Positions 1 through 7,384 of a DNA stretch of 8,990 nt are shown piece by piece. Where the stretch lies: NCBI GenBank assembly GCA_003221985.1, contig QHUQ01000083.1, positions 1-8,990 of the forward strand, in the 5' to 3' direction. This DNA is from Gemmatimonadota bacterium (GTDB lineage Bacteria > Gemmatimonadota > Gemmatimonadetes > Gemmatimonadales > GWC2-71-9). Position 1 is the first letter of the stretch, and each line of letters opens with the position of its first letter. A program made the translations under genes and the position numbers. The notes under the pieces were generated by a model. The model saw only the letters and a list, made by a program, of their open reading frames with translations. It did not search any database and was not told where the DNA came from.

Positions 1-14
1 CTTCAACCCCGGCC

Positions 15-37
15 GTCGCCTCTTTTCCTGAGGCGAC
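15..37. terminator. Perfect 8-bp stem-loop upstream of the nuclease gene
   Basis: GTCGCCTC at 15-22 pairs perfectly with GAGGCGAC at 30-37 across a 7-base loop (TTTTCCT). No T-tract follows on either strand, so it is not a classical intrinsic terminator. It could still end transcription of a gene lying before the window, or act as an mRNA 3'-end stabiliser. It sits 57 bases before the nuclease start and could also fall in that gene's leader. The hairpin is seen directly; its role is inferred. Confidence 0.4.
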
Positions 38-94
38 CATCCGACAGTCCATTTGATGCCAGGCGGGTAGCCCCTGACTGAAAGGCCTGTTTCA

Positions 95-2446
95 TTGCAT
101 ACCGCCTCCTGGAGATTCGGCGCGCCGCTGATGGCGCTCGCGATGTTCGGCGCATCCGTTTCGACCGTATCCGCAGCCGTCCCCTTCCCGATGTCGAGCG
201 GCAACTACTCCGAGAACTTCAGCGACATCGCGAACTGGACCAACAACTTCGCCTCCGGGATCGGCGCCCAGTACTGGGCTTCGGTTCCCGTCAATTCGAG
301 CGGAAGCATTCCCGACGGCGTGAAGATCACGGTGAGCACGGCGACGTTCGTCTCCGGCACCTCGGGTGGCGTGCAGAAGGGCTCGGGCAACATCCAGCTG
401 CTGTCTACGAACGGCACCGATCTCACCAACGCCGACGCCATCGACCTCTTGCTCGATTTCACCGGCATCACCGCGGGCACGCTCAGCTACGACTTCGCGA
501 CCGTATTCAACTCGACCGGCAATCGAAACGGCTCACTGCGGGTCTACACCAGCAACGACGGGGTCGCGTTCACCGAGTTGACCGCGGCTTCGGTGGTCGA
601 CTTCCAGAACAACGTCGCGTTCTCGAAGCAGATATCGCTTGTTCAGTTGCCGGCGTCGTTCACGAATTCCCCGACCGCCCGCATTCGCTTCTACGACTAC
701 AACGGCACCGGGCCGAGCGGTTCCTCGGGCGCGCGCCCCAAGGCTTCCATCGACAACCTAGTGGTGACCGGCACTCCGATCAGTGCGGGCGGCCCGGCGG
801 GCCCGATGATCTCGAACATCTCGACCATCCCGGGGACGCCGGTCGACACGCTCGGCGTCACGGTCCAGGCCAGCGTGGTCGACACCGCGCGCTCTCTCGA
901 CGCCGTCTCGCTGGCGTGGGGCACCAGCAGTTCGTCGCTCCCGAACGTCATCAGCATGGCGCCGGCGAGTGGAGACTTCTGGCAGACCGCCCAGCCCATC
1001 CCGGCGCAGACCGGAGGGACGATGGTCTATTACGAGATCACCGCGGTCGACGACTCGGTGACCGTTCAGTCGCCGGTTCTCGGCTACACCGTCACGGGTA
1101 CGGGCGGCGGCAGCGGCTCCGCGCCGGTCATCACGTCGGTCTACGAGGCGAGCGACTCGACGCTGCTGGTGTTCTTCAACGTCGCGGTCGACTCCGCGAC
1201 CTCGCAGACCCCCGGCAACTACAACGTCGGGGGCCTCGGTGCCGTGAACGCGGTCCGCGATCCGATCGTGACCTCGCAGGTGACGATCACGGTGCGTTCC
1301 ATCCCTGCGGGCGACCGTACCCTCACGGTGAACGGTGTGGGAGACCTCGCGGCTCACTACACCAGCAACGCGACGTTCGGCTTCCACTTCGTAGACGTGT
1401 CGATCCCCGCGGGCTACTACGACAGCGCCATCGGCCAGCGCGGCTCGGCGCTGCTGATCACCCTGCACAACATCATCAGGGGCCACACGGCCCTCAGCTA
1501 TTCCTCGACGGCGACCGCATTCCAGCACACCGACAAGCGCCCGGACGGTAACGTGTGGGACGTGTACTCCGACGTTCCGGGCGGGACGCCACCGTACGAG
1601 TACGCGTTCGGGCCGTTGGGATCGGGCGGCAGCGAGGGGATTGCATACAACCGCGAACATTCGTTCCCGCAGTCGTGGTTCGGCGGCAGCGTGCTTCCCA
1701 TGTACTCGGACTTGTGGATCATCTACCCGACCGACTCCAAGGTGAACAGCGAGCGAGGGAACTTTCCGTACGGCAAGGTCGGCACCGCCACTTGGACGTC
1801 GCTGAATGGCACCCAGCTCGGCAATTCCGTGTCGCCGGGATACAGTGGCACGTGCTTCGAGCCGATCGACGGCTACAAGGGCGATCTCGCCCGCAGTCAG
1901 TTCTACGTCGCCACGCGTTACTTCAACGAGGACGCCTCGTGGCCGGGCGGCGCATCGACGAACAAGTCGCAGTTGCTTCCCTGGGCGGCCGACCAGTACC
2001 TGCAATGGAGCATCGCCGATGCCGTGAGCTGGAAGGAGCGGGTGCGCAACGCCGCCATCTACGAGTATCAGCACAACCGCAATCCGTTCGTGGATCATCC
2101 CGAGTTCGTGAGCGCGATCTACGATTCGGCGAATGCCGCCGGGATCGGGCCTGCCGCAATGCCGGCGCACGTGATGCTGCGCGCCGCCATGCCGACTCCG
2201 TTCCAGACCCGCACCGCGATCGCCTACGATTTGCCGCGGCGAGGTCGCGTCGCGCTGCGCATCTTCGACATCAGCGGTCGGCTCGTGCGCTCCCTGGTTG
2301 CCGGTGCGGTGCAGGAGGCCGGTTACCACTCGATCGAGTGGGACGGCCGCGATGATGCGGGCACCGTCGCGGTGCCCGGGCTCTATTTCAGCCGGCTCGA
2401 GGCGGGCGGAGCGAGCGATGTGCGGCGCGTGGTGCGCCTCCGTTGA
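95..2446 (+). CDS. Secreted multidomain endonuclease I with FlgD-Ig-like C-terminal tail
   Basis: An exported, probably metal-dependent DNA/RNA endonuclease of the endonuclease I family (PF04231; EndA/Vvn-like beta-beta-alpha-metal fold), 783 aa. The order is: signal peptide (about 1-27, cleavage near VSA/A); a jelly-roll-like N-terminal domain (about 30-226, ending IDNLVVTG); two Ig/Fn3-like domains (about 236-333 and 344-430) joined by a Gly/Ser linker; the nuclease (about 436-685); and a FlgD_ig-like C-terminal domain (about 692-783, with FDISGRLVRSL, EWDGRDDAG and GLYFSRL). The nuclease shows NREHSFPQSWF with E521 and catalytic-type H522, then KVNSERGNF with metal-ligand-type N551, then EPIDGYKGDLARSQFY and NRNPFVDHPEF. 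The usual SD(L/M)H motif reads SDLW (W541). The TTG start at 95 gives a signal peptide with a charged start and has GAAAGG at 80-85; ATG at 131 is in frame but would remove Arg7. It probably degrades extracellular DNA for nutrients. The family is secure, the export route is inferred. Confidence 0.92.
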   Translation: MHTASWRFGAPLMALAMFGASVSTVSAAVPFPMSSGNYSENFSDIANWTNNFASGIGAQYWASVPVNSSGSIPDGVKITVSTATFVSGTSGGVQKGSGNIQLLSTNGTDLTNADAIDLLLDFTGITAGTLSYDFATVFNSTGNRNGSLRVYTSNDGVAFTELTAASVVDFQNNVAFSKQISLVQLPASFTNSPTARIRFYDYNGTGPSGSSGARPKASIDNLVVTGTPISAGGPAGPMISNISTIPGTPVDTLGVTVQASVVDTARSLDAVSLAWGTSSSSLPNVISMAPASGDFWQTAQPIPAQTGGTMVYYEITAVDDSVTVQSPVLGYTVTGTGGGSGSAPVITSVYEASDSTLLVFFNVAVDSATSQTPGNYNVGGLGAVNAVRDPIVTSQVTITVRSIPAGDRTLTVNGVGDLAAHYTSNATFGFHFVDVSIPAGYYDSAIGQRGSALLITLHNIIRGHTALSYSSTATAFQHTDKRPDGNVWDVYSDVPGGTPPYEYAFGPLGSGGSEGIAYNREHSFPQSWFGGSVLPMYSDLWIIYPTDSKVNSERGNFPYGKVGTATWTSLNGTQLGNSVSPGYSGTCFEPIDGYKGDLARSQFYVATRYFNEDASWPGGASTNKSQLLPWAADQYLQWSIADAVSWKERVRNAAIYEYQHNRNPFVDHPEFVSAIYDSANAAGIGPAAMPAHVMLRAAMPTPFQTRTAIAYDLPRRGRVALRIFDISGRLVRSLVAGAVQEAGYHSIEWDGRDDAGTVAVPGLYFSRLEAGGASDVRRVVRLR

Positions 2447-2474
2447 TAGGGGACGGCTGCGAAGCGCGCCGGCC

Positions 2475-2503
2475 TTGGGAGTTGCCCTGGCGGTTCGTAG
2501 TCT
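2475..2503 (+). promoter_or_regulatory. Weak sigma70-like promoter before the DinB gene
   Basis: TTGGGA (2475-2480) and TAGTCT (2498-2503) are separated by 17 bases and lie about 45 bases before the ATG at 2549. Each box is only a partial match. The 102-base gap after the nuclease stop makes an independent promoter reasonable. Pattern match only. Confidence 0.25.
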
Positions 2504-2548
2504 AGCGGCAACCTGAGCTGCACGCTTCAGGAGGCCTCGCCTTCTGCG

Positions 2549-3082
2549 ATGAACAAGGGATCGTTTGCCGTCCTATTACAGACGCTCTTCAACGAGCTCG
2601 TTCACGGCTCGCCCGACCGGGGCGCGCGCACGTACATGCTCAACCAAGGTGACCTGGGCTTGCTCGCGTCGCTCGATCGGCTTTCCAGCACTGAAGCCTC
2701 GGCGACGCATGGTGGCGGCGGATCGATTGCAGCACACGTCGATCACCTTCGCTATGGGCTATCACTGCTGAACCGGTGGGCGAACGGGGTCCCTCCACCG
2801 TGGCCGGACATGGACTGGACGGCGAGTTGGCGCAGGAACATCGTGTCGGACGACGAGTGGCAGAAGCTGCGCGAAGAGCTCCGCCGGGAGGCGGACGCAT
2901 GGGCCCAGGTGCTCCGTACACCTCGTGACGTGAGCGATGTCGAGGTGGGCTGGATGGCAGGCAGCGTCGCGCACCTCGCGTATCACATGGGCGCCATCCG
3001 ACAGATCGACCGCACCGCGCGAGGCCCCACCGCCGAGGACGAGGCGCGAGCCGAAGCCGAGCTGCGCGGATCTCGCGGCTGA
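2549..3082 (+). CDS. DinB/YfiT-like four-helix metal-binding protein
   Basis: A 177-aa cytoplasmic protein of the DinB superfamily (DinB_2-like). These are four-helix bundles that bind a divalent metal through three histidines. Some members are bacillithiol- or mycothiol-dependent transferases, but most have no known substrate. Here SIAAHVDHL gives H63 and H66 in the second helix, and VAHLAYHMGAIRQI gives H142 and H146 as the paired HxxxH of the last helix, so the metal site looks complete. There is no signal peptide or membrane segment. AGGAGG lies at 2529-2534, 14 bases before the ATG, a rather long spacing. A charged, Ala/Glu-rich tail follows the last helix. It is separate from the nuclease gene and converges on the degraded minus-strand gene at 3159. 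A second, distinct DinB-type gene lies at 4311-4844. The family call is good; the substrate is unknown. Confidence 0.8.
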   Translation: MNKGSFAVLLQTLFNELVHGSPDRGARTYMLNQGDLGLLASLDRLSSTEASATHGGGGSIAAHVDHLRYGLSLLNRWANGVPPPWPDMDWTASWRRNIVSDDEWQKLREELRREADAWAQVLRTPRDVSDVEVGWMAGSVAHLAYHMGAIRQIDRTARGPTAEDEARAEAELRGSRG

Positions 3083-3158
3083 GAGGCTGCTCGTCGACCG
3101 CCGCCGGGCCCACCCGACGACGACGCGTGTGTGACACCTTGCGCCGATGGATCAGCGC

Positions 3159-3373
3159 CTACTTGTTGTCGAGCTCCGGCTTGTCGTGCATGTAGGCGAG
3201 GTGGCCCTCGATCATGTGGACGCCGATGATGCGAGCGAAGACGTTCTCGGGAATCGCCTCGAACCGCACGAGGTATCGGCCATCAGAACGACCGAGTTGA
3301 TCCCGCGTGCAGCCAAGGCAACGGGCCGGAAACCGATGGACGAGCCGGGGCGCCCGTGCCATTTTCCCGTCAT
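3159..3373 (-). pseudogene. Small frameshifted gene or gene remnant, family not recognised
   Basis: The 328 bases between the DinB stop (3082) and the MBL start (3411) are not empty. On the minus strand a convincing protein C-terminus ends at the TAG at 3161-3159: it runs from DGRYLVRFEAIPENVF through ARIIGVHMIEGHLAYM to HDKPELDNK. Of its last 40 sense codons, 37 end in G or C, against 31 of 48 for the plus-strand reading of about the same bases. Upstream of about 3280 this frame turns unnatural (HRFPARCLGC). A different minus frame then reads well, from an ATG at 3373-3371: MTGKWHGRPGSSIGF followed by RPVALAARGINSVVLM. Joining the two near 3270-3295 with a one- or two-base shift gives a protein of about 70 aa. 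Either a small gene carries an indel, or this is the decayed 3' end of a larger one. No ribosome-binding site is visible. I do not recognise the family. Confidence 0.4.
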
Positions 3374-3410
3374 GGTCGGATCGCGCGCGTCGAATCCGAG
3401 GGCCGTCGCA

Positions 3411-4271
3411 ATGAGCGTTCTCCGCCGGCTGTCGCTGGCCGCCGTGATCTTGTGCCTGTCATTTCCAGCGGCCGCCGGGCGCGGCGCCCTGGCGAGATCG
3501 CGCGCACCGGTCTGGGAAGTCTTCGCTCTTCGCTACGCGACCATTCCCGGCTTTCCCGTCCGCTATCTCGTTGCCGGCGCGGACACCACGCGGAAGCTCG
3601 ACATCGCGATGATGTTCTGGCTCCTGAAGGGGCCCGGCGGGCGCCGGGTGTTGTTCGACGCCGGATTCTATCGCCAGAAGTTCATCCACTCGTGGAAGCC
3701 CGCCGGCTTCGTGCGCCCCTCCGACGCCGTCGAGCGTTTCGGCATCGCGCCGGACTCGGTGACCGACGTGGTCGTCTCGCACGTTCACTGGGATCATCTC
3801 GATGGCGCCGATTTGTTCCCCAACGCGCGCGTCTGGATTCAGCGCGCGGAGTACGAGTACTACGTCGGCGCCGACGGTATGCCGCTGCACCCCGCGATCG
3901 ACACGCTCGACGCGGACATGCTCGCGAAGCTCCACCAGAGCGGGCGCGTCGAGCTGGTGGAGGGGGACGGGCGGGAGATCCTGCCGGGGGTCACGGCGTA
4001 CACCGGAGGGAAGCACACGTACGCTTCTCAGTACGTGAGCGTTCACACCGCGAAGGGCACGGTCGTGCTCGCGTCGGACAACGTCTATCTCTATGAGAAC
4101 CTCGACCATCACGTTCCGATCGCGCAGACGCTGGACGCGAAGTCGAACCTGGCGGCTCAGGACCGGATGAAGAAGATCGCGTCGGCCCGGCGGCTCATCG
4201 TGCCGGGCCACGATCCGGCCGCGCTCGAACGCTTCCCGAGCGTCGGTCCGGATGTCGTGAAGATCGAGTAG
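3411..4271 (+). CDS. Exported metallo-beta-lactamase-fold hydrolase (lactonase-like)
   Basis: A 286-aa binuclear metallo-hydrolase of the MBL fold, exported through the inner membrane. The signal peptide is about residues 1-24 (Arg5-Arg6, then a hydrophobic core, then PAAA). The Cys in VILCLS lacks a proper lipobox, so it is not read as a lipoprotein. The motif HVHWDH gives H124, H126, D128 and H129; GGKHTY gives H202; ASDN gives the bridging-type D223; VPGHD gives H267. That completes a two-metal site. The spacing and the VPGHD end resemble the N-acyl-homoserine lactonase/AttM-type branch, but the substrate cannot be read from this. I start at ATG 3411, which has GAGGG 8 bases upstream and opens directly into a signal peptide. 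The reading frame stays open back to 3147, but that extension has poor codon use and overlies a better minus-strand coding signal. The stop lies 39 bases from that of the convergent DinB gene. Confidence 0.85.
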   Translation: MSVLRRLSLAAVILCLSFPAAAGRGALARSRAPVWEVFALRYATIPGFPVRYLVAGADTTRKLDIAMMFWLLKGPGGRRVLFDAGFYRQKFIHSWKPAGFVRPSDAVERFGIAPDSVTDVVVSHVHWDHLDGADLFPNARVWIQRAEYEYYVGADGMPLHPAIDTLDADMLAKLHQSGRVELVEGDGREILPGVTAYTGGKHTYASQYVSVHTAKGTVVLASDNVYLYENLDHHVPIAQTLDAKSNLAAQDRMKKIASARRLIVPGHDPAALERFPSVGPDVVKIE

Positions 4272-4310
4272 GGACTGCTTCTTCAGCGGAGCGTCTCGTC
4301 GCTCGGGGAG

Positions 4311-4844
4311 CTATCGTCCCTCGATTCTAGCGCGCACGAGCTTCAAGTGATGACGCTCGTGGACGACGAAGAAGAGCAGCATCTCGCGCACGGTGAGCTG
4401 GCCGATCAGCGGATGCCGCAGGGCGTGTCGATCCAACTCATCTTCACTCCATGCCGCAGCCGCGGTTCTCACGTTCGCGCTCGCGGAGCCGAACGCGTTC
4501 ACGATGTCCGCTCGGGTGAGGCCGGGGGCGATCACGACCTTTCGCCCCATCTCGCGGAGCCGGTCCTTGTGAGTCGCGGCCACCGAGGCGGCGGCAGCAT
4601 CACGTACCTCGGCGTACGTGCGCGACCGTCGGGTGGGATGGAGGGGAAGGGTTTCGGACCACAGGGCCGGCCCCACGGACTCGCTCGCCTGGGTCAGATG
4701 AGCCAGGTGGTGCGCGGGAGACCAATGATCCGGATCGCCGTCGAAGAACAGCCGCTCGGGAATACCCGGGAATAACTCCGCGACCGAGTGCGCGTTCGAT
4801 TCCAGCGCCTCGATGATCTCGAGCTTCGTGACCGGATGGGACAT
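4311..4844 (-). CDS. DinB-family (DinB_2-like) protein
   Basis: A 177-aa cytoplasmic four-helix-bundle protein of the DinB superfamily. DHWSPAHHLAHLT supplies H45, H46 and H49 in the second helix, and FFVVHERHHLKLV near the C-terminus supplies H162 and H166, the usual HxxxH pair, so a three-His metal site is present. The opening, in which helix one starts with KLEIIEALESNAHSV and is followed by a DPDHWSP segment, is typical of DinB_2 proteins related to damage-inducible DinB and YfiT. The catalysed reaction is unknown. I chose ATG 4844; a GTG at 4862 would add six residues. Neither start has a clear Shine-Dalgarno sequence, but a TACGCT box ends 8 bases before the ATG, which favours 4844 and perhaps a leaderless message. 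It lies 69 bases after the kinase stop on the same strand and could also be read through from it. Sequence similarity to the DinB at 2549 is low beyond the shared motif. Confidence 0.85.
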   Translation of the reverse strand: MSHPVTKLEIIEALESNAHSVAELFPGIPERLFFDGDPDHWSPAHHLAHLTQASESVGPALWSETLPLHPTRRSRTYAEVRDAAAASVAATHKDRLREMGRKVVIAPGLTRADIVNAFGSASANVRTAAAAWSEDELDRHALRHPLIGQLTVREMLLFFVVHERHHLKLVRARIEGR

Positions 4845-4852
4845 CGGGACGA

Positions 4853-4858
4853 AGCGTA
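4853..4858 (-). promoter_or_regulatory. -10-like TACGCT just before the DinB_2 start
   Basis: On the minus strand TACGCT lies 8 bases before the ATG at 4844. A poor -35 candidate (TTCGGC) lies 17 bases further upstream. If used, transcription would begin at or next to the start codon and give a leaderless mRNA. The same arrangement precedes two other genes in the window. Confidence 0.25.
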
Positions 4859-4913
4859 GCACGGCTGGTCGTAATGCCGAACCGCGCTTGTGCCCCGGCG
4901 GCGGCAGCGCGCT

Positions 4914-6557
4914 TCAAGGACTCGAGGTAGCTTCACGAGGCGAGAGCCGGACCTCCGCCCACCACGCCTCCGCCTGTTCGTCCCCCCAGCGGTCGGTGAG
5001 GGGGATGTCTCGCAGCCTCCGAGCGAGCTCCCGTGCCGTGCCCGGCCGTCGATCGGGCTCCTTCTCGAGGCACGCGAGAACCAGGTCATCCAGTTCCGGC
5101 GGCACCTCGTGCGGCGCATGGCGCGACGGTGGATCGGGGCTGGCGTGCAGGTGCTTGGAGACGACCTCGTAGAGACTTTCCCCGTCGAATACCGGTCGTC
5201 CGGTGGCGAGCCAGTAGGCGACGCAACCGAGCGCGTACAGGTCGGTGCGTCCGTCGGTCTCCTTTCCGAGCGCGACCTCCGGCGGCATGAACTGCGGGGT
5301 CCCGAGAGCCTGATGGGGAAGCGTGAGCCGCGTGTCCTGCGCCTCGACCGTGCTGCGATGGGTGACCAGGCCGAAGTCGAGCACCTTGGCGAAATCGAAG
5401 CGGTTGCCGCTGCGGCACACGTAGATGTTGGCGGGCTTCACATCGCGATGGATGAGACCCTTGGCGTGGGCTTCGTCGAGCGATTCGCACACCTGGACGA
5501 GCAGATGGACGATTCGAGCCGCCGGGATCGCGCCGAAGCGGCGCACGAGATCGTCGCAGTCCAGGCCGTCCAGCAGCTCCATCACGTAATAGAAGCTGCC
5601 GTCGTCGGTCACGCCGAAATCGTAGAGGTCGACGGTGTGCGCGGAGGTCAGCGAGGCGGTGGATCGTGCCTCCAGCTCGAACCGTTTGACCAGCATCCTC
5701 GCCTCGCCTGCGTTCACGCCGCCGAGCGCTTCGGGCCGGATGAACTTGATGGCCGCCGGACGGGCGAGGAGCTGGTGCGACGCTCTCCACACTTCTCCCA
5801 TGCCGCCCCGGCCGAGCCGCTCGACTAGCCGATAGCTCCCGAGCTCGCGCGCGCGCGCCACATCCGTCCCCAGGTTGTAGACGACTCGCGTCCCTGCGAA
5901 CGCCATGGCGACGCAGATCAGGTAGGGCAACGCGTGCTGCACGAGGAAGACTGGGAGCGGCATGAGATCGGCGAGCCCGGCGGCGTGAATCGTGGACCAC
6001 AGGACCACCAGAGGCGCGGACGCCGACGCGATGAGGGCGACGAGGGTCTTTCCCGGAGGTGCGGGGACGACGATCGAGTAGAACAGCATCCAGATCGCCA
6101 CCCAGGAGGGCGAGAGGACGTGAAGGATATGGGGCTCGTTGCGGATTTCCGGAACGACGAGGTACTGAGCCAGCGCGATGCCGTAGCTCCCCGCCACCTC
6201 GAAGGCGAGACCCAGGTTGAGCTTGATCTGCCAGCTCAATCGAGGGCTGGACGCCACACCCGCGACCAGCAAGCCCGCCGCGATCGATCCCAGGGTGGGG
6301 CCCCACCCGATGAGACCGCGGAAGCGCTCGCCGAGCTCCCTGAACAGGATGGCCGGCACGATGTCGGCGAAGACAAACGCCAGGGAATAGGTGATCGCGA
6401 TGGCCCGCAGGCGGCGTGTGATCTGGCGGCGCAGCTCGGGAGAGAGGCTCCAGCCGGCGCGTGAGCTCACCCCCTCCAGCGTCTTGAGGCGAGGGAGGAA
6501 CCGCGTGGCGGACGAGCCATCGGACGGATGCTCGCCCGGAATGTCTTCCAAGCTCAT
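4914..6557 (-). CDS. Membrane Ser/Thr protein kinase: N-terminal six-TM domain, C-terminal kinase
   Basis: A 547-aa Hanks-type (PknB-like) Ser/Thr kinase. Residues 50-227 hold about six hydrophobic segments (near 50-72, 88-103, 113-135, 152-167, 171-195 and 200-227). The kinase domain, about 240-520, follows on the cytoplasmic side. It is complete: glycine loop GRGGMGEV (249-256), K271 in AIKF, alpha-C Glu E296, HRDVKPAN (H370, D372, K374, N377), DFG (394-396), activation segment GTPQFMPPE (PPE in place of the common APE, E427), and D439 in GRTDLYALG. It is an RD kinase, so probably regulated by activation-loop phosphorylation. PknB itself is the other way round, with kinase first and an extracellular sensor last; here the membrane part leads. 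I start at ATG 6557 (SLEDIPGEHP), since the open frame upstream to 6683 is Cys/Arg-rich, overlaps the lipoprotein gene and looks non-coding. A purine-rich GAAGAGGAG lies somewhat far upstream. The ligand and targets are unknown. Confidence 0.92.
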   Translation of the reverse strand: MSLEDIPGEHPSDGSSATRFLPRLKTLEGVSSRAGWSLSPELRRQITRRLRAIAITYSLAFVFADIVPAILFRELGERFRGLIGWGPTLGSIAAGLLVAGVASSPRLSWQIKLNLGLAFEVAGSYGIALAQYLVVPEIRNEPHILHVLSPSWVAIWMLFYSIVVPAPPGKTLVALIASASAPLVVLWSTIHAAGLADLMPLPVFLVQHALPYLICVAMAFAGTRVVYNLGTDVARARELGSYRLVERLGRGGMGEVWRASHQLLARPAAIKFIRPEALGGVNAGEARMLVKRFELEARSTASLTSAHTVDLYDFGVTDDGSFYYVMELLDGLDCDDLVRRFGAIPAARIVHLLVQVCESLDEAHAKGLIHRDVKPANIYVCRSGNRFDFAKVLDFGLVTHRSTVEAQDTRLTLPHQALGTPQFMPPEVALGKETDGRTDLYALGCVAYWLATGRPVFDGESLYEVVSKHLHASPDPPSRHAPHEVPPELDDLVLACLEKEPDRRPGTARELARRLRDIPLTDRWGDEQAEAWWAEVRLSPREATSSP

Positions 6558-6606
6558 GGGCGCTCGGCGCTCCTCTTCACCATGCACCGCCCGTGCGCGC
6601 GTTTTC

Positions 6607-7377
6607 TCAATCGAGATAGCGACGCAGCGCGTAACCCCAGGTGGTGCGAAGCAGTGAGTCGCACCCGGCGGAATCCGTGGCACGTTGCGGCGGTGCGGAC
6701 GAGGATCGAGTCACACGCTCCCTCATCGACTGCCAAGCACGCCACGAGGCGTCGATGTGCGCGGTTGAAGGCGCTGTTTCGTCCGTGACCAGGTCGAGCC
6801 AGTTCTGGATGAACCATCGCGTGGAATCGGGCGGCAGGATTGCCAGGGGGACATCACCCCGCACGAGATGGAATCCGGTGAATCCTCCGAGGTGGAGCGT
6901 GCCCGATGGAGTTCGGATCACGACCGATGCGGTGCCGAAGGCGTCACGTTCGTGGATGGAATCTCTGGCGCCAGGTTGCAGCTCGAACGAGTCGATTCGA
7001 ACATCGATCCAAACCGCGGGAGGGTGGCTCGCGCTGCCGAGGCGGAAGAGGCGCGCCGCCGCGACGATGGAGCTGTCGCGACCCGGTCCGATTTGGAGAA
7101 ACAGGTGGCCGGTGCTGTCGATGCAGGCGCTGCCGTAGCCGAAGAACGTCTCCGCGAGGCAGGAGCGGAAGGCCAGGGTGTCGCGCTCGATCCAGGCCGT
7201 GCGAAAGCGCTGGACCACCGCGGTCGGGGAGTCGGCCCGAACGATCGGGCGGGTGGGATGCTTGGAGCACGCGAGCAGGGGGAGCCCGATCGCACAGGTC
7301 AGGAGTCCGGCGGCGAGGGCATGTCGGGATCGCAGGATTCGGCGCACCGGGCATAGCAGGTCGGGAAGGCTCCGCAT
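6607..7377 (-). CDS. Lipoprotein with NTF2-like N-terminal region, function unknown
   Basis: A 256-aa predicted lipoprotein. The signal has basic residues (R12, R13, R16, R18), a hydrophobic stretch (about 20-36) and a lipobox LLAC with acylated C37. The mature part opens with SPTAVVQRFRTAWIERDTLA and then FRSCLAETFFGYG, which looks like the first helices of NTF2/SnoaL-like proteins (small cone-shaped folds often used for ligand binding or as add-on domains). A beta-rich stretch follows (WIDVRIDSFEL, ASVVIRTPSGTLHLGGF, FHLVRGDV), as expected for that fold. The C-terminal 60 residues are charged and Ser-rich and match nothing I know. The ATG at 7377 has GGAGAG directly upstream, rather close. 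It is first in the minus-strand run, with the kinase start 49 bases after its stop, so it may be cotranscribed and could act at the envelope with the kinase. That link is inference from position alone. Confidence 0.7.
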   Translation of the reverse strand: MRSLPDLLCPVRRILRSRHALAAGLLTCAIGLPLLACSKHPTRPIVRADSPTAVVQRFRTAWIERDTLAFRSCLAETFFGYGSACIDSTGHLFLQIGPGRDSSIVAAARLFRLGSASHPPAVWIDVRIDSFELQPGARDSIHERDAFGTASVVIRTPSGTLHLGGFTGFHLVRGDVPLAILPPDSTRWFIQNWLDLVTDETAPSTAHIDASWRAWQSMRERVTRSSSAPPQRATDSAGCDSLLRTTWGYALRRYLD

Positions 7378-7384
7378 GCTCTCC

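Noticed and set aside
758..2329. A 523-codon open frame on the minus strand under the nuclease
   Set aside because: It is Arg/His/Asp-rich without hydrophobic core patterns and lies opposite a gene with clear domains; open antisense frames are common at this GC content.
3147..3410. Reading the MBL gene from ATG 3147 (374 aa)
   Set aside because: The extra 88 residues would precede a signal peptide, show weaker GC3 (31 of the first 48 codons) and overlie a better coding signal on the other strand; ATG 3411 has a ribosome site and opens directly into the signal peptide.
4270..4321. Inverted repeat AGGGAC/GTCCCT with an inner GAGCG/CGCTC between the convergent MBL and DinB_2 stops
   Set aside because: The outer arms are only 6 bp, separated by 40 bases, and the inner stem is 5 bp with no T-tract; chance pairing is likely in such GC-rich sequence.
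4890..5828. A 312-codon open frame on the plus strand opposite the kinase
   Set aside because: It is the antisense of the kinase catalytic domain; its residues are the Glu/Arg/Val mix expected from that and hold no motif.
5086..6306. A 406-codon minus-strand frame overlapping the kinase
   Set aside because: It is an out-of-frame shadow, Arg/Pro-rich, of a gene with all kinase motifs intact.
6558..6683. Extension of the kinase start to 6683
   Set aside because: The added residues are Cys/Arg-rich, overlap the 3' end of the lipoprotein gene and lack any ribosome site; ATG 6557 gives a sensible soluble N-terminus.
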